DNA of 7,329 nucleotides from Bacteroidota bacterium (GTDB lineage Bacteria > Bacteroidota > Bacteroidia > Flavobacteriales_D > Crocinitomicaceae), in assembly GCA_006226555.1 (NCBI GenBank), contig SBGS01000178.1, positions 1 to 7,329 on the forward strand, read 5' to 3'. The notes under the pieces were generated by a model, which saw nothing but the letters and a program-made list of their open reading frames with translations, was not told the origin of the DNA and made no database searches. Numbering within the stretch: position 1 is the first letter of the stretch; each line of letters begins with the position of its first letter. Shown piece by piece: positions 1 through 6,521 of the stretch. The translations under genes and the position numbers were made by a program.

Positions 1-519
1 ATACTTCGCGACACGACAGATGTAAACTGGAGAGACTTTTACAGCCTTCAGAACGAATATATCATTCTTTACTTCTGGGATCCGGACTGTGGACATTGTA
101 AGAAAGTGACACCGAAATTACAGACCCTCTATGAAAAAAAACTGCGCGATCGCAATGTTGAGATCTTCTCAGTAGGTAAAGCTACGGGAGATGACTTCGA
201 GAAATGGAAAAAGTTTATCCGTACGAATAATCTTGAGTTCATCAATGTTGGAGTTACTGCCACATTGTACGCAGCCGCGCTTGAAGACGCTCGTCAGTTC
301 ATTCCTAAATACACAACGCTAGAGTCTCTTAACTACCAGCAGACGTATGATATCTTCGCAACTCCAAAAATGTGGGTGCTCGATAAAGACAAGAAGATCA
401 TTGCTAAAGGTTTGACAGTATCACAATTGGAAGACCTTCTAGATCGTTTGCAAAACGTCAAGGATAGTGAAAAACTTTTCCCACCGGAAGAGAATGTAGA
501 GGACGAACAGATGCACTAA
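1..519 (+). CDS. Thioredoxin-fold protein, TlpA/DUF5106-like, C-terminal part (5' end outside window)
   Basis: The reading frame is open from base 1, so the gene starts upstream; 172 residues are visible. They form a thioredoxin-like domain. A hydrophobic strand (IILYFWDPD) leads into the active site Cys-Gly-His-Cys at window residues 30-33 (bases 88-99), and the expected cis-proline lies in ATPKMWVLD (Pro122), followed by the strand pair DKDKKIIAKG. Between helix 1 and the cis-proline there is an extended segment (about residues 77-118) like that of Bacteroidota TlpA/DUF5106-type proteins. Such proteins are normally exported and carry out thiol-disulfide exchange in the periplasm; the export signal would be in the missing part, so location is inferred. 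The tail (EKLFPPEENVEDEQMH) is acidic and probably disordered. A GTG at 106 cannot be the start, because it would remove the CGHC motif. A plain thioredoxin is less likely given the insertion and the neighbouring envelope genes. Confidence 0.88.
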   Translation: MLRDTTDVNWRDFYSLQNEYIILYFWDPDCGHCKKVTPKLQTLYEKKLRDRNVEIFSVGKATGDDFEKWKKFIRTNNLEFINVGVTATLYAAALEDARQFIPKYTTLESLNYQQTYDIFATPKMWVLDKDKKIIAKGLTVSQLEDLLDRLQNVKDSEKLFPPEENVEDEQMH

Positions 520-538
520 TACGATTTAGTGCATTTTT
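511..538 (+). terminator. Rho-independent terminator overlapping the stop codon
   Basis: A perfect 9-bp inverted repeat, ATGCACTAA (511-519) and TTAGTGCAT (526-534), encloses the six-base loop TACGAT and is followed by TTTT (535-538), with another T run at 544-549. The left arm is the last three codons of the thioredoxin-like gene (Met-His-stop), so the stop codon is inside the stem. The stem is moderately A/T rich, so strength is uncertain, but position and T-tract fit an intrinsic terminator separating this gene from the next unit. Confidence 0.75.
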
Positions 539-574
539 GCTGATTTTTTCTTCATTAAAAGTTAATAACAAGCC

Positions 575-606
575 TTGGTTTGTCTGAGGATTGGGTTGTA
601 ATTTTG
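575..606 (+). promoter_or_regulatory. Bacteroidota-type promoter for the T9SS cargo gene
   Basis: TAATTTTG at 599-606 matches the Bacteroidota -7 consensus TAnnTTTG exactly. A TTG at 575-577 sits 21 bases upstream of it, within the 17-23 base spacing described for Flavobacterium promoters; a second TTG at 580-582 gives 16. Transcription would start near 612-615, leaving a leader of only about 11-14 bases that includes part of a nine-A run (609-617). No Shine-Dalgarno sequence precedes the ATG at 626; an A-rich leader instead is typical of this phylum. The start site is inferred. Confidence 0.65.
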
Positions 607-625
607 ACAAAAAAAAATTCAACTC

Positions 626-3433
626 ATGAATCTATCCAAGAAATTATTATTGGCTCTTACATGCTTTAGCGGACTATCGTTTGCTCAAGTTGTAGGTACT
701 GATATTTTCATCAATGAAATTCACTACGATAATGTAAGTGGTGATATTAATGAAGGTTTTGAAATTGCAGGACCAGCTGGTATTGATTTAAGTACGTACA
801 CTGTAACATTATACAACGGTAATGGTGGAGTGGCATACAACAGTATTCCATTATCTGGTGTAATTCCGAACCAAATGAACGGTTATGGAACGGTATGTTT
901 CACACTTCCTGCTAATGGTATGCAAAATGGTTCACCTGATGGGCTTGCTTTATCTGATGGACTTGGAGGAGTGCAGTTCCTTTCTTATGAGGGTGTCATC
1001 ACCGCTACTGATGGACCTGCCATTGGTTTGACTTCTGTTGACATCATTGTTGTTGAAGGAAATTCGACTCCTGTTGGATTCTCTTTGCAACTTATGGGTA
1101 TCGGTACGCAATATGGAGACTTTACGTGGGTAGACCCTGCTGCTGAAACGCCGTGTGCAATAAACAATTATCAGTTCTTTACAGGTGGATGTGATTCATA
1201 TGTATTTATCACAGACTCTGGCTGTGATAGCTATGTTTCTCCTAGTGGAAATCACACTTGGACCGCTTCAGGAACTTATCTGGATACAATAGCCAATTCT
1301 GTTGCCTGTGACAGTATAATGGTGTTCGATATTACTATCTACCCTACTTTCGATGTGATTGACGCTGTTACAATATGTGATGGAACTACCTATACATTCG
1401 GAGCGCAATCACTTACTACTGCGGGTACTTATACAGAGGTTTTCCAAAGTGTTGATGGATGTGACAGTACTGTACACTTAACATTATCTACAGTAACGAC
1501 GTTTACTACTAACCTTATAGAAACTATTTGTGACAACGAATCTTATACTGTTGGTACAAACACGTACAATACAACCGGAAACTACTCTGTTACGCTTTTA
1601 TCGTCTTTAGGATGTGATTCTACAGTAAACCTTGATTTGACGGTATTACCAACATTCACAACAAACCTATCTCCTTCGGTTTGCGGTTCTTATACATCAC
1701 CAAGTGGTAACTATACCTGGACTTCGTCAGGTACGTATAATGATACAATGACATCCATTCAGAATGGATGCGACTCGATCTTTGTTATTGACTTAACAGT
1801 TAGTCCAACTGATCTAATTGTATTCAACGAAAGTGCTTGCGATTCATACGTATTTGAAGGAAACACTTACACTCAAAGCGGCACATACGATGTTATTTTC
1901 CAAAATCAATTCATGTGTGATTCGATCAGAAGATTGAATTTGATCATTACGAATACACCTGCTGTACCATCAACATCAGGTAATCAGTCACTTTGCGACG
2001 GTGATACACCTTCGGACGTTACAATAACGGGCAACATCCCTCCTTCATTGATGATCACGGGTGTTCTAGATGGTCCTCTTTCAGGTGGTTTGCCAAAAAT
2101 GGTTGAATTTTATGCAATCGATGATATAGCTGACCTTTCAATCTACGGATTCGGCTCAGCAAATAACGGCGGAGGAACAAATGGAGTAGAATTTACTTTC
2201 CCAAATGTTTCCTTGAATGCAGGAGATTTCTACTATGTTGGTACAGACTCAACGGGGTTCAATACTTATTTCGGTTTCTATCCGAATGCCGCTCACCCTT
2301 CAGCTGGTAACGTGAATGGTGATGACGCAATTGAACTTTTCGAAGGAACTACAGTGATCGATGTATTTGGTGATATCAATATGGATGGAACCGGAACTGC
2401 TTGGGATTATCTGGATGGATGGGCTAACCGAAACATCGGATCGCACCCTAACCTTGGAGTATGGAACATTAACGAATGGTCTTTCTCGGGTATCGATGCC
2501 TTGGACGGTGAATCCAGCTGGAGTGCTTCCGCAACACCATATCCTCTTGGAGCATTCTCAACATCTTCTCAATTGGCAACGTATAACTGGTATGACGATG
2601 TAACATTGACCAATTTGGTGAATACAGGATCATCATATACGCCTTCAATTAGCGCAGTAGGTTCGGAGACCGTTTATGTAACTGCAACTATTGGTGCTTG
2701 TTCTTCTGCTTCAGAAATGGTTGAAATAGTGATCAATTCGCTACCACCAGTAAGCGCAGGAAATGATCAAACCGTTTGTGAAGGATCAAGTGTTACACTT
2801 AGTGGTTCTGGAGCAGATACATACACTTGGAGTCCGGCGATCACAGATAATACTCCTTTTACAGCGCCAAGCGCAAACACAACATATACCGTAACAGGTG
2901 TTGATGCGAATGGATGTGAGAATACGGATCAAGTTGATCTCTTCATCAACCAATTACCAACTGTAAGTTATTCAGACATTACCCAGATCTGTGTATATAA
3001 CGATGCCATTACCCTTGCAGCTGCCACACCTGCGGGTGGAACATACAGCGGAACTGGTGTAACGGGCACAACGTTTGATCCTGCCACTGCTGGGATCGGA
3101 GCTGCAGTAATTACCTACAGCTATACAGATGGAAACGGATGTACAAATGATGCACAATGGACAATTAACGTTGATGGTTGTGCGGGAATAACAGATGCGG
3201 ATCTTCAGAACAGTATGTTTGCATATCCAAACCCAACTTCAGGTAATATCACTATTAGCGGTTTAAAGGACGAGACCGGAACACTATGGATCTCTGATCT
3301 GAGTGGTAAAATAATTGCAACCGTTATAACAATTGGAAGCGATCAAGTAATTGATCTAGGCAATTTTGAACCTGGAACATACATGATCCAATACAGCGGA
3401 TCAAATGATGTGATCAAGGTTGTTAAACGCTAA
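626..3433 (+). CDS. Secreted multidomain protein with lamin-tail, Cys-repeat and Ig-like domains and a T9SS type A sorting domain
   Basis: 935 residues. Domains in order: signal peptide 1-20 (KK, hydrophobic core, cleavage near LSFA/Q); lamin-tail domain about 24-180 (opening FINEIHYDN, then FEIAGPAG and LSTYTVTLYNG); five tandem two-cysteine repeats of 51-52 residues, 200-445; start of an Ig-like domain 449-471; a second lamin-tail-like domain about 474-645 (KMVEFYAIDD, LSIYGFG, DDAIELFEG); rest of the Ig-like domain about 648-704; two further Ig/PKD-like domains, 706-775 (AGNDQTVCEGSSVTLSGSG) and 778-852; and a T9SS type A C-terminal sorting domain 864-935 (YPNPTSGNITISG, LSGKII, GTYMIQY, ending KVVKR). 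The ending means export by Sec, then passage through the type IX system and release or anchoring at the cell surface. No enzymatic domain is visible, so adhesion or a structural surface role is an inference. ATG 626 is chosen because it directly precedes the signal peptide and lies just downstream of the promoter. The gene is monocistronic, with a terminator on each side. Confidence 0.93.
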   Translation: MNLSKKLLLALTCFSGLSFAQVVGTDIFINEIHYDNVSGDINEGFEIAGPAGIDLSTYTVTLYNGNGGVAYNSIPLSGVIPNQMNGYGTVCFTLPANGMQNGSPDGLALSDGLGGVQFLSYEGVITATDGPAIGLTSVDIIVVEGNSTPVGFSLQLMGIGTQYGDFTWVDPAAETPCAINNYQFFTGGCDSYVFITDSGCDSYVSPSGNHTWTASGTYLDTIANSVACDSIMVFDITIYPTFDVIDAVTICDGTTYTFGAQSLTTAGTYTEVFQSVDGCDSTVHLTLSTVTTFTTNLIETICDNESYTVGTNTYNTTGNYSVTLLSSLGCDSTVNLDLTVLPTFTTNLSPSVCGSYTSPSGNYTWTSSGTYNDTMTSIQNGCDSIFVIDLTVSPTDLIVFNESACDSYVFEGNTYTQSGTYDVIFQNQFMCDSIRRLNLIITNTPAVPSTSGNQSLCDGDTPSDVTITGNIPPSLMITGVLDGPLSGGLPKMVEFYAIDDIADLSIYGFGSANNGGGTNGVEFTFPNVSLNAGDFYYVGTDSTGFNTYFGFYPNAAHPSAGNVNGDDAIELFEGTTVIDVFGDINMDGTGTAWDYLDGWANRNIGSHPNLGVWNINEWSFSGIDALDGESSWSASATPYPLGAFSTSSQLATYNWYDDVTLTNLVNTGSSYTPSISAVGSETVYVTATIGACSSASEMVEIVINSLPPVSAGNDQTVCEGSSVTLSGSGADTYTWSPAITDNTPFTAPSANTTYTVTGVDANGCENTDQVDLFINQLPTVSYSDITQICVYNDAITLAAATPAGGTYSGTGVTGTTFDPATAGIGAAVITYSYTDGNGCTNDAQWTINVDGCAGITDADLQNSMFAYPNPTSGNITISGLKDETGTLWISDLSGKIIATVITIGSDQVIDLGNFEPGTYMIQYSGSNDVIKVVKR
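1223..1960 (+). repeat. Five tandem 51-residue two-cysteine protein repeats
   Basis: Within the T9SS cargo protein, residues 200-445 contain five units of the form C-D-x-x-Y...G...T..G-T/N-Y...C-D-S...hydrophobic strand. First cysteines are at 200, 251, 302, 353 and 405 (spacings 51, 51, 51, 52). Second cysteines are at 228, 279, 330, 382 and 431, giving 26-29 residues between the two in each unit, so one disulfide per unit is plausible. Units 1 and 4 share the subpattern SPSGN.TWT.SGTY.DT, which points to duplication of a two- or three-unit block. The DNA is much less similar than the protein, so the duplication is old. Similar CDSY...GTY...CDS repeats are familiar in large Bacteroidota surface proteins. 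Confidence 0.85.
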
Positions 3434-3454
3434 ACAATTAACTAAACCTAAAAG

Positions 3455-3487
3455 AAAGAAGGGGCACTTTTATGCCCCTTCTTTTTT
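3455..3487 (+). terminator. Strong Rho-independent terminator
   Basis: A perfect 12-bp stem pairs 3455-3466 (AAAGAAGGGGCA read from 3455 with its first base A) with 3473-3484 around a six-base loop CTTTTA. The central core is GGGGC/GCCCC, and the T run continues to 3487. It starts 21 bases after the stop codon of the T9SS cargo gene and is the clearest terminator in the window. It separates that gene from the peptidase unit. Confidence 0.93.
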
Positions 3488-3513
3488 GTACATAAAATCC
3501 CATGAAACATTCT

Positions 3514-3521
3514 TATTTTTG
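3514..3521 (+). promoter_or_regulatory. Bacteroidota -7 promoter element for the peptidase-sua5 unit
   Basis: TATTTTTG matches TAnnTTTG exactly. The only nearby upstream TTG is at 3486-3488, in the T-tract of the preceding terminator, with a 25-base spacer that is longer than the usual 17-23, so the -33 part is weak or absent. Transcription would begin about 3527-3530, giving a leader of only 7-10 bases before ATG 3537. There is no Shine-Dalgarno sequence. A promoter is needed here because a strong terminator lies just upstream. Confidence 0.55.
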
Positions 3522-3536
3522 CGCAAATTCTTATTT

Positions 3537-6521
3537 ATGAGGGCTATTCATATATTGATATTTCTTTTGACTTCATTACTTAGTTATGCTCAATATTGGC
3601 AGCAAGAGGTCAATTATAGGATAGATGTTCAATTGGATGACGTTAATCACGTCCTTTCAGCATTTGAAGAGTTCGAGTACATTAATCATTCTCCCGATGT
3701 ATTAAACAAGATTTATATTCACTTATGGCCCAATGCCTATAGAAACAAGAATACAGCTCTTGCCAAGCAACTATATCATTCAGGTGAAACAGATCTAACT
3801 TTTGAGACAGAAGCTCTTGGAGGATTTATAGATTCATTGGACTTCAAAGTGAATGGAGAGAAAGCCAATTGGGAATATCACCCCGATCACATTGACATTG
3901 CTATCATTCACCTTAAAGAAGGATTGCAACCGGAACAAAGCATCCGCATTTCAACTCCTTTTAAAGTGAAGATCCCTTCGGGTTCTATATCTCGATTAGG
4001 ACATATAGGACAATCATATCAGATCACTCAATGGTATCCTAAACCGGCAGTATACGACAAAGAAGGATGGCACCCTATTCCCTACCTGAATCAGGGAGAG
4101 TTTTATTCTGAATATGGATCTTTTGATGTGAGCATCAGATTACCCAAAAATTATGTTGTTGGAGCGACAGGTGATTTGCAAAACCCGGAGGAGATCGCAT
4201 TTCTCGATAGTATATCGAAGAAGACCAGAGAAGAACTTCCGAAAGCAGAATACAATAAATTAGTAAGGGCGAAAACACCAAACTCATATCCGGAGAGCAG
4301 TAAAACATACAAGACCATTCGATATGTACAAAACAACGTTCATGACTTCGCCTGGTTTGCAGACAAGCGTTATCAAGTTCTAAAAAGTGAGGTGAAAGTT
4401 CCTCATTCCGGAAGAACCGTTACTTCATGGGCAATGTTCACACCAAGAAACGCCTCTTTGTGGAAAGATGCCTCTGAGTATCTGAATGACGCCATTTATT
4501 ATTACTCATTATGGAACGGAGATTATCCATACAATCAGGTAACTGCAGTAGATGGAACAATTTCAGCAGGTGGTGGAATGGAATACCCGAATGTTACAGT
4601 TATTGGAAATTCATCAAATGAAATGCAATTGGAGATCGTCATCGTTCACGAAGTCGGTCATAACTGGTTTTATGGCCAGCTCGGAACAAATGAACGCGTT
4701 CATGGATGGATGGACGAGGGTATGAACACCCTAAACGAAGTAAGATACGTTCAGACGAAGTATCCTGAGAATACTGCCTTATCGGACATGGTAATGAACG
4801 GCAAATTTCATTTCAATGATCTCGACCATCACGACATGAGTGATTTCTCATATCGCATGATATCGCTTCTCGGTGAAGATCAACCGATCGAGACGCATTC
4901 TGCAGATTTCACACCTGCAAATTATGGTGTTGTGATGTATCAGAAAACGGGGCTAGTATTCTTTTACTTAAAAGACTATTTAGGTGAAGAATTGTTCGAT
5001 GAATGCATGCGTAACTATTATGCGGAATGGGAATTTAAACATCCAACTCCCTATGATATGAGAGCCTCTCTCGAAAAGACATCAGGAAAAAACCTGGATT
5101 GGTTGTTCGAAGATTTGATTCAGACAACAAAGCATGTAAATTACAAGCTTAAACGTGTGAAGCAAACCGATAACGGTTATGAGGTAAAAGTTAAAAACGT
5201 GGGGCAAGTCGATGGTCCAATCGAAGTAAACGCGATACTTGGAGATTCAGTTGTTGCCACGCAATGGATCGAGCCTGGTAAAAAAGTTTCTTCTACCCAG
5301 TTATCCGTTGGTCATGCGGATCAGATCGTGATCGATGCAGGAAATGACATCCCTGAGATCTATCGTCAGGATAACAACTGGCATGCTAAGGGAATTTTTA
5401 AGAAGATCGAACGCCCGTCTGTTGAATTTATGCTTGGTGATAATGAAAGAGATCGTTCAAATATTTTCTGGTCTCCAATGATTGCTGGAAACGTATATGA
5501 CCGCACGATGTTGGGACTTGCAATTCATAATTTTGGAGTCCCTCCAAACAGGATCAACTTCCACGCTATACCAATGTATTCCTTCGGAAGAAAGATGGTG
5601 TCGGGAATTGGTGAGATCTCTAAAACATGTCTTCCGGCTCACACACTAAAACAATCAAGAATTGGTGTTGCTCTGAAAAGCTTTAAAAATGACTCTACTT
5701 TCCGTGACAATGACTCCTACTTTGTTGCCGTTTTACCATATTGGTATGCTAAACTGGGGAACCGTGGACCTGCAAAACCTTATTCTCAGTTTGTAAGGCT
5801 ACAAACCTTGTATCGCTACGATCAAATGGGGCCATCAAAAATGGAGCATGCCGGAGCTTATTTCTTATACAACTTCGACTATAATTTACCAGACCATAAG
5901 ATCAATTTCGCTTTGAGAAATGATTATGTAACCAATCTAACTACTGAAGAGTCTTATGCAAGAATTACTGGAGAAGCCACTTATAAATTCCGATACATGA
6001 AACGCAATCGAAAACGCTGGATCAGTATCCGTGTTTTTGGTGGACATCAATACGTCAGAGATTTCGCAGGATCTAATTTCGCTTACTCCATGTCGCTTGC
6101 AGGTATGAGTGGTATTCAGGATATCTTCGTCGATGAATACTATTTCGGAAGAAGTGAAGCTTCAGGAACATGGTCTCAGCAAAGACAAGAAAATCTTGGA
6201 GGGTTCAAATCAAACAGTTACTACGGTACCACTGCGTTTGGAATGGCATCTTCTAATCTCTACCTTCAACTTCCCCTTCCAGGAAATTTGATCGGTGCAT
6301 TTGCGGACGCAGGTGTCTTCCATAATGGCGTAAATGTTCATGGTGCATTTCAAACAGGTTTGGCCATACGAGTGGCGGATTTCTTCGGTGTTTATTACCC
6401 GCTTTACATGAGTCAGCAATTAAACGATTCATTTGGAGATGCAAAATATGCTGAAAAAATTCGCTTTACATTCAAGCTAAATATTCTCAATAAGCCCCTC
6501 AACCTGGGCAGTCTGATCTAA
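3537..6521 (+). CDS. M1-family zinc metallopeptidase with a predicted C-terminal outer-membrane beta-barrel
   Basis: 994 residues from ATG 3537. This start gives a clean signal peptide (1-18, cleavage near LLSYA/Q); an upstream in-frame TTG at 3420 would run through the previous gene's end and its terminator. The M1 N-terminal beta domain spans about 20-215, with a charged insert near 217-257. The catalytic domain has the substrate-anchoring GGMEYP motif (346-351), the zinc site HEVGH (371-375) and the third ligand Glu394 in WMDEG, exactly 18 residues after the second His. The probable transition-state Tyr468 lies in MYQKTG. All key catalytic residues are present, so an active aminopeptidase, removing N-terminal residues from peptides, is expected. 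Residues 535-615 look like a beta-sandwich. Residues about 640-983 consist of alternating aromatic/hydrophobic strands and polar loops ending in KIRFTFKLNI, resembling an outer-membrane barrel with a closing strand; no POTRA domain was recognised. The inferred location is the outer membrane with the peptidase in the periplasm or at the surface. The stop overlaps the sua5 start. Confidence 0.92.
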   Translation: MRAIHILIFLLTSLLSYAQYWQQEVNYRIDVQLDDVNHVLSAFEEFEYINHSPDVLNKIYIHLWPNAYRNKNTALAKQLYHSGETDLTFETEALGGFIDSLDFKVNGEKANWEYHPDHIDIAIIHLKEGLQPEQSIRISTPFKVKIPSGSISRLGHIGQSYQITQWYPKPAVYDKEGWHPIPYLNQGEFYSEYGSFDVSIRLPKNYVVGATGDLQNPEEIAFLDSISKKTREELPKAEYNKLVRAKTPNSYPESSKTYKTIRYVQNNVHDFAWFADKRYQVLKSEVKVPHSGRTVTSWAMFTPRNASLWKDASEYLNDAIYYYSLWNGDYPYNQVTAVDGTISAGGGMEYPNVTVIGNSSNEMQLEIVIVHEVGHNWFYGQLGTNERVHGWMDEGMNTLNEVRYVQTKYPENTALSDMVMNGKFHFNDLDHHDMSDFSYRMISLLGEDQPIETHSADFTPANYGVVMYQKTGLVFFYLKDYLGEELFDECMRNYYAEWEFKHPTPYDMRASLEKTSGKNLDWLFEDLIQTTKHVNYKLKRVKQTDNGYEVKVKNVGQVDGPIEVNAILGDSVVATQWIEPGKKVSSTQLSVGHADQIVIDAGNDIPEIYRQDNNWHAKGIFKKIERPSVEFMLGDNERDRSNIFWSPMIAGNVYDRTMLGLAIHNFGVPPNRINFHAIPMYSFGRKMVSGIGEISKTCLPAHTLKQSRIGVALKSFKNDSTFRDNDSYFVAVLPYWYAKLGNRGPAKPYSQFVRLQTLYRYDQMGPSKMEHAGAYFLYNFDYNLPDHKINFALRNDYVTNLTTEESYARITGEATYKFRYMKRNRKRWISIRVFGGHQYVRDFAGSNFAYSMSLAGMSGIQDIFVDEYYFGRSEASGTWSQQRQENLGGFKSNSYYGTTAFGMASSNLYLQLPLPGNLIGAFADAGVFHNGVNVHGAFQTGLAIRVADFFGVYYPLYMSQQLNDSFGDAKYAEKIRFTFKLNILNKPLNLGSLI

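Noticed and set aside
106..519. GTG at 106 as the start of a 137-residue gene
   Set aside because: The frame is open to base 1 and the CGHC active site with its preceding strand lies upstream of 106, so this is an internal valine codon of a gene cut by the window edge.
520..625. Small RNA or riboswitch in the first intergenic gap
   Set aside because: Apart from the terminator and promoter, the gap is A/T-rich sequence without further stable pairing, and the inferred leader is too short for a riboswitch.
985..1167. Minus-strand open frames of about 60-70 codons here and at 2972-3157, 4151-4336, 5457-5642, 6210-6419 and 6253-6444
   Set aside because: All lie antisense within clear domains of real genes, lack promoters or recognisable protein features, and are of chance length.
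1223..1960. CRISPR array or DNA-level tandem repeat
   Set aside because: The periodicity is in the protein (51 codons) and the DNA copies are diverged; there are no identical direct repeats with unique spacers.
2361..2603. 80-codon + strand open frame inside the T9SS cargo gene
   Set aside because: It is an alternative frame of a well-supported coding region, has no recognisable motif or promoter, and its composition follows the main frame.
3420..3536. Upstream in-frame TTG start extending the peptidase by 39 residues
   Set aside because: The extension would overlap the previous gene, run through the terminator hairpin and the promoter element, and place charged residues in front of a clear signal peptide.
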